From assembly GCA_017535785.1 (NCBI GenBank), contig JAFXTN010000010.1:1-64000 (forward strand): 64,000 nucleotides of DNA, in the 5' to 3' direction. The position numbers were made by a program, and so were the translations under genes. This document shows positions 7,580 through 17,069 of this stretch, piece after piece (position 1 is the first letter of the stretch; each line of letters begins with the position of its first letter). Source of the stretch: Butyrivibrio sp. (GTDB taxonomy: Bacteria > Bacillota > Clostridia > Lachnospirales > Lachnospiraceae). The notes beneath the pieces were generated by a model. It made no database searches and was not told the DNA's origin. It saw nothing but the letters and a program-made list of their open reading frames with translations.

Positions 7580-8635
7580 ATGAGTAATAGAGCTGAACTT
7601 GGTTTATCAACAGCTGACTATTATTTCGATCTTCCACAGGAGCTTATCGCTCAGGACCCTCTTGAAAAGAGAGATGAGTGTAAGCTCCTTGTTATCGATA
7701 AGAAGACGGGTAAGACAGAGCATCACATCTTCAGTGAGATCATTAACTATCTTAATCCCGGTGACTGCCTTGTCCTTAACAACACCAAGGTCATCCCTGC
7801 AAGGCTCCTTGGTGAAAAAGAGGGAACGGGCGCAGCTGTTGAGATACTTCTTTTAAAGAGAAAAGAGAATGATGTATGGGAGACTTTGGTCAAACCGGGT
7901 AAAAAACTTCGTCCCGGTGCCAGGGTTTCTTTTGGCGGAGGGATCTTAAAGGCGGAGATCCTCGATATCGTTGAGGAAGGAAACAGACTTGTGAAATTCT
8001 ACTACGACGGTATCTGGGAAGAGGTCCTCGACAGGCTCGGCGAAATGCCGCTTCCTCCTTATATCACGCACAAGCTCCAAGATAAGAACATGTATCAGAC
8101 GGTATATGCGAAGTTTGAGGGCTCTGCTGCGGCGCCTACCGCGGGACTTCATTTTACGGATGAGCTCCTTCAAAAGATACGCGAAAAAGGCGTTGAGATG
8201 GCTTTTGTGACCCTTCACGTCGGTCTTGGTACATTCAGACCCGTCAAGGTAGAAAACGTCAAAGAGCACCATATGCACACCGAATGGTACCGGGTGACGC
8301 AAGAAGCCGCCGATAAGATCAACAAGGCAAAAGAGACAGGCCATAAGGTTATCTGCGTCGGAACGACCAGCTGCAGGACCATAGAGAGCGCTGCTGATGA
8401 AAACGGAAGGCTCCGGGAGTGTAGCGGCGACACTTCGATCTTTATCTATCCAGGCTATAAGTTTAAGGTTCTTGATCAGCTTATCACGAACTTCCATTTG
8501 CCGGAGTCAACCCTTGTTATGCTCGTTGCAGCACTTGCAGGACGTGAGAATATCCTTGCGGCGTATGAGGAGGCGATCAAGGAGAGATATCGCTTCTTTT
8601 CCTTTGGTGATGCCTGCTTTATAACCGAATTATAA
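7580..8635 (+). CDS. queA: S-adenosylmethionine:tRNA ribosyltransferase-isomerase
   Basis: This 351-residue enzyme transfers and isomerises the ribosyl group of SAM onto 7-aminomethyl-7-deazaguanine at tRNA position 34, giving epoxyqueuosine. Family landmarks are [13 protein letters not shown] at the N-terminus, [23 protein letters not shown] and the C-terminal [17 protein letters not shown]. Length is normal. The ATG at 7580 lies 9 bases after the stop of the M18 gene and has no strong ribosome-binding site, so translation is probably coupled. No tgt or other queuosine gene lies next to it, so it appears separated from its pathway here. Confidence 0.96.
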   Translation: MSNRAELGLSTADYYFDLPQELIAQDPLEKRDECKLLVIDKKTGKTEHHIFSEIINYLNPGDCLVLNNTKVIPARLLGEKEGTGAAVEILLLKRKENDVWETLVKPGKKLRPGARVSFGGGILKAEILDIVEEGNRLVKFYYDGIWEEVLDRLGEMPLPPYITHKLQDKNMYQTVYAKFEGSAAAPTAGLHFTDELLQKIREKGVEMAFVTLHVGLGTFRPVKVENVKEHHMHTEWYRVTQEAADKINKAKETGHKVICVGTTSCRTIESAADENGRLRECSGDTSIFIYPGYKFKVLDQLITNFHLPESTLVMLVAALAGRENILAAYEEAIKERYRFFSFGDACFITEL

Positions 8636-8648
8636 ATAGAGTGATAGG

Positions 8649-8676
8649 TTGAGAAAAAGTTTGTATGGTGTATAAT
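8649..8676 (+). promoter_or_regulatory. Promoter of the PilZ gene
   Basis: TTGAGA at 8649-8654 and a perfect TATAAT at 8671-8676 are spaced by 16 bases, shortly after the queA stop. This suggests independent transcription of the PilZ gene. Confidence 0.65.
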
Positions 8677-8714
8677 AAATCGTGTAAGAGAGTTTGTATT
8701 ATTGGAGATTTATT

Positions 8715-9065
8715 ATGGAAGATAGAAGAAAGAATAAACGTCTTGAGCTATCCGGAGATATAGTTATAAAAGAGATCACAAGCGGCCCTAAGGCTGATAC
8801 CGTAGAGATTGAGATCATCGATGCTTCTACCGAAGGTATCGGCTTTACAACGGATAAGCAGCTTATGATTGGTGCCAATTATGAGGCGAATCTGACGCTG
8901 TGGACCAAAGAGACTGTGCATGTATTTGTACAGATCGTTCGTGCGTGGAAAGAGGGCGATACATATTGCTACGGCGGTATGTTCATCGGTATGCCGGAGG
9001 ATGTTAAGATGCATATCGGAGTCTACGGAACCGTAGAGGATGCGCTTTCCGAGCAGGGGGAGTGA
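8715..9065 (+). CDS. PilZ domain protein (c-di-GMP receptor)
   Basis: A 116-residue single-domain cytoplasmic protein. The N-terminal RRKNKRLELS supplies the RxxxR arginine switch and DASTEGIGF supplies the (D/N)xSxxG motif, the two elements that bind cyclic di-GMP in PilZ proteins. The rest is the usual six-stranded barrel. No effector domain is fused, so it would act on a partner, which cannot be named from context. The start at 8715 has TTGGAG seven bases upstream. It has its own promoter and terminator. Confidence 0.88.
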   Translation: MEDRRKNKRLELSGDIVIKEITSGPKADTVEIEIIDASTEGIGFTTDKQLMIGANYEANLTLWTKETVHVFVQIVRAWKEGDTYCYGGMFIGMPEDVKMHIGVYGTVEDALSEQGE

Positions 9066-9084
9066 CCTTATATCAGTAAACATG

Positions 9085-9123
9085 AGGCTTTCTTTGATGT
9101 TGATGTCAAAGAAGGCCTTTTTT
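9085..9123 (+). terminator. Intrinsic terminator after the PilZ gene
   Basis: AGGCTTTCTTTGA at 9085-9097 pairs with TCAAAGAAGGCCT at 9106-9118 (one G-U) around an 8-base loop, followed by a T run. Confidence 0.85.
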
Positions 9124-9216
9124 ATGCGCTTTTTTCACCTCGTTCGATTTGAACAAAGACAAGTATTATGGTAAGGTGGAACAGTATGAAATAAAACGAC
9201 TATTGGAGGCAACGAA

Positions 9217-10269
9217 ATGGAAAACACTTTTAAGAAACGACTGACAACTTTTATTGCCGTAGCCTATGGCGTGACATTTTTTATGTATTTGATCATGTTC
9301 TTTGGGCTCAGGGCCGGAAAAGATCTTTCGGTATTCCCCAACGCGCAGATGATGTATCCTGCATGCGGAGTAATGCTTGGCTTTCTTCTTTTCGGAGATA
9401 AGGAGAAAAAGATTCCTAAGGCCGGATTTATTGTTGCTCTTATCACGGGAGTTGTTGCGATGATAATGGCAATTGTTTCATTGATCGCACCAATAACTAT
9501 GATCGATACCGGTGCCGGACAGACTACAAATTGGAACGTATACAGTATTTACGCGGCAATGGTGGGAAGTTTTATAGCTTATATCCTTTTCTGGGCATGT
9601 GGCAAGGAAAAAAGAAAAAATGTAGGCTTAAGTAGAAACAATATACCGATGAGTATTATCATGGTGCTTGTGTTCCTGGTTTTATTTGTGCTCAGAATGC
9701 TGATCTCTTCTTTTGTAAGTCAGTTTGTCACACCGGATGAAGCCGGCGGGGTACAGATGATACTTAATGTATTGGTTACTCCTGCGACTTATATCAGTGC
9801 TTTATCACTGCTTATAAATTTCCCTTTGACCTTTTTGATGTACTGGGGAGAAGAGTATGGATGGAGATATTATCTTCAGCCTATTTTGCAGAAAAAGTTC
9901 GGACTCCGACTTGGCGTTGTGATCCTTGGTGTTGTATGGGGATTGTGGCATATCGGACTTGATTTTATGTACTATACAACCACAACAGGTCCTGCGTATT
10001 TGCTTTCTCAGATCATCACATGTATCGGACTTGCTATATTCTTTGGCTATGCATACATGAAGACACAGAATATATGGGCTATAGCTCTTATGCACTTCAT
10101 GAACAACAATTTCCTTGTGCTGTTTACGGGAAATGACGTAAATGTGCTTCAGAATCAGACGGTTACACTTTCTTATATACCGATCCATATAATCAGTTTC
10201 CTTATATTTATCATCTTCATCTTTGCACCTGTCTATGGCAGAAAAAAGACAGAGCAGAGTGCTTTATAA
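9217..10269 (+). CDS. CPBP (CAAX/Abi) family intramembrane glutamic protease
   Basis: A 350-residue polytopic membrane protein with about eight hydrophobic segments. The C-terminal half carries the CPBP catalytic signature: the EExxxR motif as E212-E213-Y-G-W-R217, the His of WGLWHIGLD at 245, and a third motif in ALMHFMNNN. Such proteins cleave within the membrane in prenylated-protein-type or bacteriocin-immunity roles. No peptide or bacteriocin gene is adjacent, so the substrate is unknown. TTGGAGG precedes the ATG. It is a single gene ending at a terminator shared with the opposing sortase gene. Confidence 0.85.
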   Translation: MENTFKKRLTTFIAVAYGVTFFMYLIMFFGLRAGKDLSVFPNAQMMYPACGVMLGFLLFGDKEKKIPKAGFIVALITGVVAMIMAIVSLIAPITMIDTGAGQTTNWNVYSIYAAMVGSFIAYILFWACGKEKRKNVGLSRNNIPMSIIMVLVFLVLFVLRMLISSFVSQFVTPDEAGGVQMILNVLVTPATYISALSLLINFPLTFLMYWGEEYGWRYYLQPILQKKFGLRLGVVILGVVWGLWHIGLDFMYYTTTTGPAYLLSQIITCIGLAIFFGYAYMKTQNIWAIALMHFMNNNFLVLFTGNDVNVLQNQTVTLSYIPIHIISFLIFIIFIFAPVYGRKKTEQSAL

Positions 10270-10287
10270 CTGATTTTACCTAAACAA

Positions 10288-10330
10288 AAAAACTTTCTCC
10301 TAAATTCAGTACTTTAGGAGAAAGTTTTTT
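10288..10330. terminator. Bidirectional terminator between convergent genes
   Basis: AACTTTCTCCTAAA at 10291-10304 is a perfect inverted repeat of TTTAGGAGAAAGTT at 10313-10326. A T run follows on the + strand and an A run precedes it, so it serves both the CPBP gene and the minus-strand sortase operon. Confidence 0.88.
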
Positions 10331-10341
10331 ATTGTTAGTAT

Positions 10342-10959
10342 TTATTCTGCGTCAACTCTTTTTGCGATAACAACCAGTCTGTGAGTAGCTATATAAATAG
10401 GAGTGCAAGTATAAAGAGTAAGCTGCTCATCTTCAGTCGGATCCAGGATCTCGATATCTTCGGGTTCAACTACTTTGATCTCAGACACCTTGTATTCATA
10501 GGTGTTATCCCTTGTATCAACAAAGATCTCATCACCAACCTCAACTTCATCCAGTCTGTTGAAGTACTTACCAAAGTTGTAATTGCGGTGGCCCGCTATA
10601 ACGCAGTTGCCGACTTCTCCGGGAGAAGCGGTTCCGGGCTCGTGTCCGAGGGAAGCGGAGAGGGCGCTTTTATTCGTACCCTCTTTTACCGGCTCCTTGG
10701 AGTCTATCTTGGGAATCCTTACTACGTACATGATGTCGTCGGATACTAACAGGCTGTCATCACCGTTTTCCAGAGATACGGTTACAAGTCCGTCATCTGA
10801 TGTTCCTTCATTGTCCTCTAGAGGCAATGCACTGTAGAAGGATTCAAGTGCGCTTTCTTTTTCCTGCGCCTGTATTACGTTTATTGATATTGATGCAATA
10901 ATAAGAGCCAGTCCCGATACCAATAAGATGGCACCTATTATCCTTAAAAACAATTTCAT
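10342..10959 (-). CDS. Class D-type sortase
   Basis: A 205-residue membrane-anchored transpeptidase that joins LPxTG-like surface proteins to the cell wall. It has an N-terminal membrane helix (about residues 5-30), then the sortase barrel with catalytic His124 in AGHRNYNFG, Cys185 in TLYTC and Arg194 in ATHRLVV. The TLYTC signature and short length suit class D. Its ATG overlaps the stop of the surface-protein gene (ATGA), so the two are translationally coupled and this sortase most likely anchors that protein. Class assignment is by motif only. Confidence 0.9.
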   Translation of the reverse strand: MKLFLRIIGAILLVSGLALIIASISINVIQAQEKESALESFYSALPLEDNEGTSDDGLVTVSLENGDDSLLVSDDIMYVVRIPKIDSKEPVKEGTNKSALSASLGHEPGTASPGEVGNCVIAGHRNYNFGKYFNRLDEVEVGDEIFVDTRDNTYEYKVSEIKVVEPEDIEILDPTEDEQLTLYTCTPIYIATHRLVVIAKRVDAE

Positions 10960-13900
10960 CTTCTTTTCCTATTATGAGCTTTCTTTGGATTTATCACCAA
11001 AAGAACTGTTCCGATGATCACGGCAACTCCTCCGATGATGTAAGCTACGAGAGTACCGACAAATCCACCTGTCTTGGCAAGTTTAGCGCCTGCTGCGACT
11101 TTTCTTCTTACGCCGAGGACTTCCCCGTTTGGACCAAGTATGTACTCGTAGTTCGGGTCGCCGCCTTCAAGTGTGGCGCCGTCTACAACAGTGTATCCGT
11201 TTGCTTTGATCTCTTCGTCACTGATGATCCTGTCATCATATTCTGAAGGTGCTTTAACGATGATCTTGGGCTTATTTCCGGCGTTTGCGTTGGCATTTGC
11301 AGCGTTCTTGCCGGCAGCATCAGCACCTGCATTGGTATTTACCGCATTATTTGCTGAATTGTTGTTTCCGCCGTTGTTGTCGTTATCGTGGTGATCATCG
11401 CTGTCGTGGTGCTTGCTGTCTGAAGATCCTCCGGAGTTCTTATTGTCTGAACCGTTTGAAGGACCGCCGGATCCGTTGCCCTGACCATTTCCGTTTTTGT
11501 TATCGTCGGTGTTTCCGCCGTTATTTCCGGGATTCGGTACATCCGGCTCGGGAGCTTTGGTTTTTGTATTAGTGAAGCTTATTTTGTTTTCGCCATTCGT
11601 GACTGTAATAGTTTTAGTCTCTTCGCTTAGATCGTAACCATCCGGAGCTTTTATTTCTTTAACTATGTATTTCTTACCGCTTTGAAGCTTGTTTATAGCT
11701 TTTACCTGGCCGTTTGCTCTGGTTTTAAGCTGTAAAACTTCATTGCCGTCTTCATCTGATATAGAGAATACTGCACCTTCAAGAGGTGTGCCGTCTTCCT
11801 TGTCCGTTTTATCAATTATCAGTGTTACAACGTTTCCGACACTGAAAAACTGAAAACTACCTTTTTTTAACTGAAATTCCCTGTCGAAATTGCCTCCGTT
11901 ACCAAAGCCTTCAAGGGAAGCATGGTTACTAAAATCATTATTGTTTGGATAAAGAGCAGGAGCAGTGTATTTCAGTACGTAAATGGTTCTGTCGGAATTA
12001 TCGGGGAGTTTTACCTCCATAAGCGTTTTTCCATCACCTGCATCCGATATTTTTGTGGTATATCCGGTTGCTTCTTCTCCGGCGGTAACTTCACCGCTTG
12101 CAGGATTGATGATACCAACATAGAGTTTAATCGAATCATCATCAAGTTCAAAGCTTGAGCCAAGTGTGTCTTTAACAGTGCATCCATCGGGGAGGACTTG
12201 CTTGGAACTGTTTATGACTATTGTATACTCACCCTTTGTTTTATTACTCGAAACTTTACCGGTCTTAGAGAACATGGAGTTATTGAAGCTCTTTGAGGCT
12301 TTATCTGAGCTTATTTTAATAGGCTCGGGATGCTCTTTGGTCTCAAGAGATGCGTTGTTCTTAATCGTAAGCTTGGGCGAGTTGATATTATCCAAATAAG
12401 TTTGGTCTTTTACTTTAGCAAAGAATTTAATTACTTTTCTCGAATTATCTGTACCTGCAACAGCGTCTTCGGGATAGATGATTAGGGTACCGTCGGTGCT
12501 ATTGTATGTGTAATAAGGTCTTACGCCGGTATCCTTATTAATTGGTTCTCCATTCAATGTGACGGGTTTATCACTTAATTCAAGTCCGTTTTCGTTTAGT
12601 CCGTCTTTGACTATGATTTGAGTAATATCCATTTTGTTGTCATTGGCAACGATCTGATACTCGAATTCGTGAGTTTCATAATTGTAATCTCCGAGTATTT
12701 CCTTAGTAAGAACATTACTTTTACATGTTGTGGATACTTCTTCTTCTACGGAATCTATTTGGGCAGAATTCATGACTATTTTGTTATAGTATTTTTTTGA
12801 ATTATTTCCTGACCAAAACTCGTGATTTTCTTCTGTATTAGCAAGCTTTGTCACTACAGTAAAAGTTATGCTTTTACCATCAAGGATATCTCCAAGCGTG
12901 ATCAAATATTCTTTGTCAGCTATTTGGGTATAGTTATTTTCGATATCAAATGATGAGCCATCCGATAATTTCGCGTCCTGTATAGAAACAAATTCCTGAT
13001 CGCTATTGATAAATTCAGTGATACGAACATTTGTAAGGTGCTGTAAGCCGCTGTTTGCGGTTATTTTCCATTTTATCTCATGGTTTGAAGGATCGTATTT
13101 ACCGTTTTTTTCAATACCGGGCTTAAGACCGAATTTTGCTCCGATTTTTTCGGATTTGCTGGTCTTAACTTCGTCGTTTTCATTATATTCAAACCAGGCT
13201 TCATTATCGGGAGCTTCTTTATGATTGATCTTAAGATAATCACTGTATTTTTCTATTTTTGTCTTGTAGGAGATGACATAATCATCGTTAGCATCGGCGT
13301 TACCCAGTACTACAGCAAAATCATATGCTTTACCTAATGAGGAATCTCCGGATGATTTTTTTACTGTTACATCATCGGATATATCAGAGCCGTTTTTGGA
13401 AACTTCAACAGAATCGGCAATAAATTTCATGCCGGAATCTTTGGCATTAAATTTATCGTATACAGTGAGATCATTGAAAGCATATCCCAGATTATCGAGA
13501 GTGATCTTCCAAGTGATGATTCCTTCATCATTATCTTTATCGTTGGTGATATCGATATAATCCTTTTTAAGTGTCAGCTTTTTTTCAAGAGGTATTTCCT
13601 CGGGCTCGTCAGGATCGGGATTGGAATTTGGCTGATTATCTTTTATCTTGATCGTTATTGGATCTTCGCTACCGTAAAGAGTGAAGCTGACGTCTTCTTG
13701 ACTTCCAATCTCAGCAGCATTAAGGCTGCAATCCAATCCAAAAACCACGTCGTTGAATAAACCGATTCTGGTTGTTGTTATATCAAGAAGAGCATTTCCT
13801 TTAGAATCCAAAGTAACATAGCCAAGTTTGAGCATTTTGCTTGGATCATCCGGATCCGGAATTTCTATATCGATATTGGGTGGATATTCTGCTAGTATTG

Positions 13901-14210
13901 TTGGGAATTTAGGCAAAATGATCTTGTCGCCTTCTAGGATATATGAATCATCATAATCCGCTCTGTCATCGCCTTCGGGAATCATGTTGAGATATAGAGA
14001 ACTGTTGAGAGTGTATTTGAGATAGAACTCATCGTTTAGAGATACTTCGTCTCCAGCCTCCAGTGGGTCCCCATTTTTGTACAGCTCAACCTTCTGTACA
14101 ATTTCTTTTTTTTCCCCGTCGCCTTCTTCAGCAAGTGCAGTTATAGGGAGTGAGAGGATCCCAATGCACAGAAAAAGGCACAATAAGAGTGCTTTTAAAG
14201 TTTTTTTCAT
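10956..14210 (-). CDS. Sortase-anchored multidomain surface protein (SpaA/Cna-B type)
   Basis: A 1084-residue cell-wall protein. It has a signal peptide ending near residue 27 (ITALAEEG) and an N-terminal domain of about 180 residues. Four Ig-like adhesin modules follow, starting near LKKDYIDITNDKDNDEGIITW, GIEKNGKYDPSNHEIKWKI, LGDYNYETHEFEYQIV and KTGKVSSNKTKGEYTIVIN. One Cna-B/SpaA module comes next (TDKEDGTPLEGAVFSI to VTNGENKISFTN). A disordered Gly/Asn/Asp/His linker leads to the sorting signal LAKTG at 1044-1048, a membrane helix and NRKRR. The Cna-B module is of a type that often carries an internal isopeptide bond. GGAGGG precedes the ATG. The sortase gene follows with overlapping codons. 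It is probably an adhesin or fibre subunit; the ligand is unknown. Confidence 0.88.
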   Translation of the reverse strand: MKKTLKALLLCLFLCIGILSLPITALAEEGDGEKKEIVQKVELYKNGDPLEAGDEVSLNDEFYLKYTLNSSLYLNMIPEGDDRADYDDSYILEGDKIILPKFPTILAEYPPNIDIEIPDPDDPSKMLKLGYVTLDSKGNALLDITTTRIGLFNDVVFGLDCSLNAAEIGSQEDVSFTLYGSEDPITIKIKDNQPNSNPDPDEPEEIPLEKKLTLKKDYIDITNDKDNDEGIITWKITLDNLGYAFNDLTVYDKFNAKDSGMKFIADSVEVSKNGSDISDDVTVKKSSGDSSLGKAYDFAVVLGNADANDDYVISYKTKIEKYSDYLKINHKEAPDNEAWFEYNENDEVKTSKSEKIGAKFGLKPGIEKNGKYDPSNHEIKWKITANSGLQHLTNVRITEFINSDQEFVSIQDAKLSDGSSFDIENNYTQIADKEYLITLGDILDGKSITFTVVTKLANTEENHEFWSGNNSKKYYNKIVMNSAQIDSVEEEVSTTCKSNVLTKEILGDYNYETHEFEYQIVANDNKMDITQIIVKDGLNENGLELSDKPVTLNGEPINKDTGVRPYYTYNSTDGTLIIYPEDAVAGTDNSRKVIKFFAKVKDQTYLDNINSPKLTIKNNASLETKEHPEPIKISSDKASKSFNNSMFSKTGKVSSNKTKGEYTIVINSSKQVLPDGCTVKDTLGSSFELDDDSIKLYVGIINPASGEVTAGEEATGYTTKISDAGDGKTLMEVKLPDNSDRTIYVLKYTAPALYPNNNDFSNHASLEGFGNGGNFDREFQLKKGSFQFFSVGNVVTLIIDKTDKEDGTPLEGAVFSISDEDGNEVLQLKTRANGQVKAINKLQSGKKYIVKEIKAPDGYDLSEETKTITVTNGENKISFTNTKTKAPEPDVPNPGNNGGNTDDNKNGNGQGNGSGGPSNGSDNKNSGGSSDSKHHDSDDHHDNDNNGGNNNSANNAVNTNAGADAAGKNAANANANAGNKPKIIVKAPSEYDDRIISDEEIKANGYTVVDGATLEGGDPNYEYILGPNGEVLGVRRKVAAGAKLAKTGGFVGTLVAYIIGGVAVIIGTVLLVINPKKAHNRKRR

Positions 14211-14268
14211 ACTTTCCCTCCAAAATAATAAAAATTATTTCATATTAAATGTAACAAACAGATATTTT

Positions 14269-14325
14269 ATAATAGTGAAGAATCTGTGTCTATTTTGTGT
14301 TTATTCGGTTACCGGACACAAAATA
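14269..14325 (-). promoter_or_regulatory. Nested dyad over the surface-protein promoter
   Basis: TATTTTGTGT at 14291-14300 and ACACAAAATA at 14316-14325 form a perfect 10-base inverted repeat. Its 15-base spacer holds the palindrome CGGTTACCG at 14306-14314. On the minus strand, TATTAT (14274-14269) is a candidate -10 whose -35 position would fall inside the left arm, and no TTGACA-like box is present. This looks like an activator or repressor site controlling the surface-protein and sortase operon. Confidence 0.5.
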
Positions 14326-14358
14326 TAGTACTTTTTTGACCTTATTTCCGAGTCATCC

Positions 14359-14387
14359 TTGCCTAGAAGTCTTATTTTTTATACAAT
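14359..14387 (+). promoter_or_regulatory. Promoter of the UDP-glucose dehydrogenase gene
   Basis: TTGCCT at 14359-14364 and TACAAT at 14382-14387 with 17 bases between them. Start of transcription is expected near 14394, followed by a short GTGCGAGCGCAC hairpin. Confidence 0.6.
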
Positions 14388-14465
14388 TATGTAGTGCGAG
14401 CGCACGTATGGTCATGAATTTAATGATCTTAAACATACATTTTGACTGGATTATGAGGTGAGATG

Positions 14466-15650
14466 ATGAGGATAACAGTAGTAGGCACGGGATATGTGGG
14501 GCTATCCATTTCTGTACTTTTATCACAATACAATGACGTTACCGCAGTGGACATTGTTCCCGAGAAGGTAGAGATGATCAACAATAGAAAGTCCCCTATC
14601 GTTGATAATGAGATAGAGGAGTATCTTAAGAAGGATTCGCTTAGGTTAAAAGCCACAACTGATGCGATAAGTGCGTATAAAACCGCTGAGTTTATCGTTG
14701 TTTCGACTCCGACCAATTACGATGAGAAACTTAACTACTTTGATACATCTTCTGTAAGAAGTGTTGTCGAGCAGGCTAGGAAAGTGAATCCCGAAGCTTA
14801 TATCATAATCAAATCCACGATCCCGGTTGGATACACTTCGGATCTTATGGATGAATATGAGACGGATCACATTCTCTTTTCACCTGAGTTCTTGAGAGAG
14901 GGAAAGGCGCTATATGATAACCTCTATCCTTCAAGGATTATCGTCGGCTACAATACCGATTCGGATGAAGCTGAAGAGAAGGCACATATTTTCTCTGATC
15001 TTCTTAAGCAGGGAGCACTTAAAAAAGATATTCCGACACTCTTTATGAATTCAACCGAGGCAGAGTCCGTAAAGCTTTTTGCCAATACATATCTTGCACT
15101 CAGAGTTTCGTTCTTTAACGAGCTTGATACTTACGCAGAGGTAAGAGGTCTTAATACCAAGAACATAGTTAAAGGTGTTTGCCTCGATCCCAGAATAGGA
15201 GATTTCTACAACAATCCTTCGTTTGGCTACGGCGGCTATTGCCTTCCCAAGGATACCAAGCAGCTTCTTGCAAACTATGAGGATGTTCCGAACAACCTAA
15301 TCACTGCGATCGTTGATGCGAACAGAACAAGAAAAGATTTCATTGCTGACAGGATATGGGCTCTTCATCCCAAGAAGGTCGGTGTTTACAGACTTACGAT
15401 GAAAGCGGGCTCCGATAACTTCAGGCAGTCGGCTATCCAGGGTATCATGAAGAGGATAAAATCAAGAGGCATAGAGTGCGTGGTTTATGAGCCTACACTC
15501 AAGGAAGACAGCTTCTTTAATTCCAAAGTCATAAGAGATATCAATGAGTTCAAAAAAGAGTGTGACTTTATCATTGCAAACAGACTCACACCCGAGCTTT
15601 CGGATGTTGTAGATAAGGTTTATACGAGAGATCTTTTCGGAAACGAATAA
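14466..15650 (+). CDS. ugd: UDP-glucose 6-dehydrogenase
   Basis: Oxidises UDP-glucose to UDP-glucuronate with two NAD+, feeding surface polysaccharide synthesis. The N-terminal Rossmann motif is [10 protein letters not shown]. The catalytic Cys is residue 259 in [14 protein letters not shown], and FSPEFLREG binds substrate. At 394 residues it is of normal length for the short bacterial type. Two ATG codons abut (14463 and 14466). GAGGTG at 14455-14460 gives better spacing to 14466. It is a single gene with its own promoter and terminator and no polysaccharide cluster nearby. A related nucleotide-sugar dehydrogenase substrate cannot be excluded. Confidence 0.9.
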   Translation: MRITVVGTGYVGLSISVLLSQYNDVTAVDIVPEKVEMINNRKSPIVDNEIEEYLKKDSLRLKATTDAISAYKTAEFIVVSTPTNYDEKLNYFDTSSVRSVVEQARKVNPEAYIIIKSTIPVGYTSDLMDEYETDHILFSPEFLREGKALYDNLYPSRIIVGYNTDSDEAEEKAHIFSDLLKQGALKKDIPTLFMNSTEAESVKLFANTYLALRVSFFNELDTYAEVRGLNTKNIVKGVCLDPRIGDFYNNPSFGYGGYCLPKDTKQLLANYEDVPNNLITAIVDANRTRKDFIADRIWALHPKKVGVYRLTMKAGSDNFRQSAIQGIMKRIKSRGIECVVYEPTLKEDSFFNSKVIRDINEFKKECDFIIANRLTPELSDVVDKVYTRDLFGNE

Positions 15651-15666
15651 AATGAGAATAAAAACA

Positions 15667-15702
15667 GGAGTGAAGCTTGATTAAGTTTCACTCCCTTTTT
15701 TA
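15667..15702 (+). terminator. Intrinsic terminator after ugd
   Basis: GGAGTGAAGCTT (15667-15678) pairs with AAGTTTCACTCC (15683-15694) around GATT, with one G-U, then a T run. Confidence 0.85.
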
Positions 15703-15719
15703 TGAAAATTATAAAAAGA

Positions 15720-17051
15720 TCATTTGATCAAAGATCTAAGATCGCTGAAAAATGTGGGATATGAGATATCCACGCATTTATCGTCTGCAATTATTGTTTC
15801 GCCATCTGCGCCGAGGGCCGCGATAGCAAAGCTCATCGCAAGTCTGTGGTCGCTGTGAGAATCAATTTTGGCACCGGTAAGAGGCTTTCCTCCGCGGATG
15901 ATCATTCCGTCATCGGTTGCCGTAACGTCACATCCCATCGCCTTTAAGTTATCTACAACCGAGTCGATTCGATTGGATTCTTTTACCTTGAGCTCCGCTG
16001 CATCTTTGATGATCGTTGTGCAATCGGCTGTAGCTGCAAGAACAGCTACGACGGGAAGCTCATCAATCATTGTCGGGATATCCGCGCCGCCGATAACGAA
16101 TTCTTTGTTTTCATCGCCATGGAGCTTGCTGTATTTAACAAGGATGTCGGCGCGCTTTTCGCTTGAATTATCTTCATTTAAAAGAGTGATATCGGCGCCC
16201 ATGCGCTTTAAGACATTTATGATGCCGGCTCTTGTCTCATTGACTCCGACGTTCTTGATAAGAAGCTCGGAGCCGGGAACCATAAGCGCTGCCGCGATAA
16301 AGAAAGCAGCGGAAGATATGTCGCCCGGAACGTTTATGTCTATTGCTTTGAGCGGCTGTCCGGGATTAAGGACAGCTGCGGCTTTGCCGTCTTCGTATGT
16401 TTCATTGTGAATATCCGCACCGAAAGCTTTAAGCATGATCTCGGTGTGGTTTCTTGAAAGAGCGGGCTCTATAACTGTTGTCGCAGAATCTGCGTAGAGG
16501 CCTGCGAGTATTATCGCTGATTTAACCTGTGCGGAAGCAACGGGGCTGTTGTAAGTGATTCCGTGGAGCTTCTTTCCGCCTGTGATATGGAGAGGCGCGC
16601 AGTCATTGTCTTTTACTGAAACTATATCGGCGCCCATTTCGGATAAGGGTGTGATGACTCTTTTCATCGGACGCTTTTCTATCGAAGCATCACCTGTGAT
16701 ATCTGTGTCAAAAGACTGAGCGGAGAGTATTCCGGAGATCAGTCTTGTAGTCGTTCCGCTGTTGCCGGTATAAAGAAGTGAATCCGGCGCGGTCAGACCG
16801 TTTATACCTTTACCGTGAACATATATCGTCGGAACTCCGGTCATATGATTGTTCTTTTTCTCAATCTCGATCCCAAGCTTTCTGAAGCAATCAATCGTCG
16901 AGAGGCAGTCTGCGCTCTCAAGGAAGCCGGTGATCGTTGTGGTTCCTTCCGCAAGTGCACCGAACATTATGCTCCTGTGTGATATTGATTTATCTCCGGG
17001 AACGGTTATCTCGCCTTTTATAGGTGATGTAGCTCTGCTAAGTGATATCAT
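15720..17051 (-). CDS. aroA: 3-phosphoshikimate 1-carboxyvinyltransferase (EPSP synthase)
   Basis: This 443-residue shikimate pathway enzyme joins phosphoenolpyruvate to shikimate 3-phosphate. Landmarks in order are VPGDKSISHRSIMF at the N-terminus, YTGNSGTTTRLISGIL, GDASIEKRPMKRVI, and PTMIDELPVVAVLAA with the catalytic Asp, then KVKESNRI. It lies 18 bases downstream of tyrA on the same strand, so both are made from one promoter and serve tyrosine/chorismate supply. No aroA terminator was found in the 17 bases before the ugd terminator region. Confidence 0.96.
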   Translation of the reverse strand: MISLSRATSPIKGEITVPGDKSISHRSIMFGALAEGTTTITGFLESADCLSTIDCFRKLGIEIEKKNNHMTGVPTIYVHGKGINGLTAPDSLLYTGNSGTTTRLISGILSAQSFDTDITGDASIEKRPMKRVITPLSEMGADIVSVKDNDCAPLHITGGKKLHGITYNSPVASAQVKSAIILAGLYADSATTVIEPALSRNHTEIMLKAFGADIHNETYEDGKAAAVLNPGQPLKAIDINVPGDISSAAFFIAAALMVPGSELLIKNVGVNETRAGIINVLKRMGADITLLNEDNSSEKRADILVKYSKLHGDENKEFVIGGADIPTMIDELPVVAVLAATADCTTIIKDAAELKVKESNRIDSVVDNLKAMGCDVTATDDGMIIRGGKPLTGAKIDSHSDHRLAMSFAIAALGADGETIIADDKCVDISYPTFFSDLRSLIK

Positions 17052-17069
17052 CTTTTTTCCTCAAGTGAG

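Noticed and set aside
9149-9169. TTGAAC/TATTAT as promoter for the CPBP gene
   Set aside because: Spacing is only 9 bases, too short for a sigma-A promoter; no better pair was found in that gap.
11285-11572. Arg/Cys-rich frame on the + strand within the surface-protein gene
   Set aside because: It is the antisense reading of the repetitive Gly/Asn/Asp linker; composition explains it.
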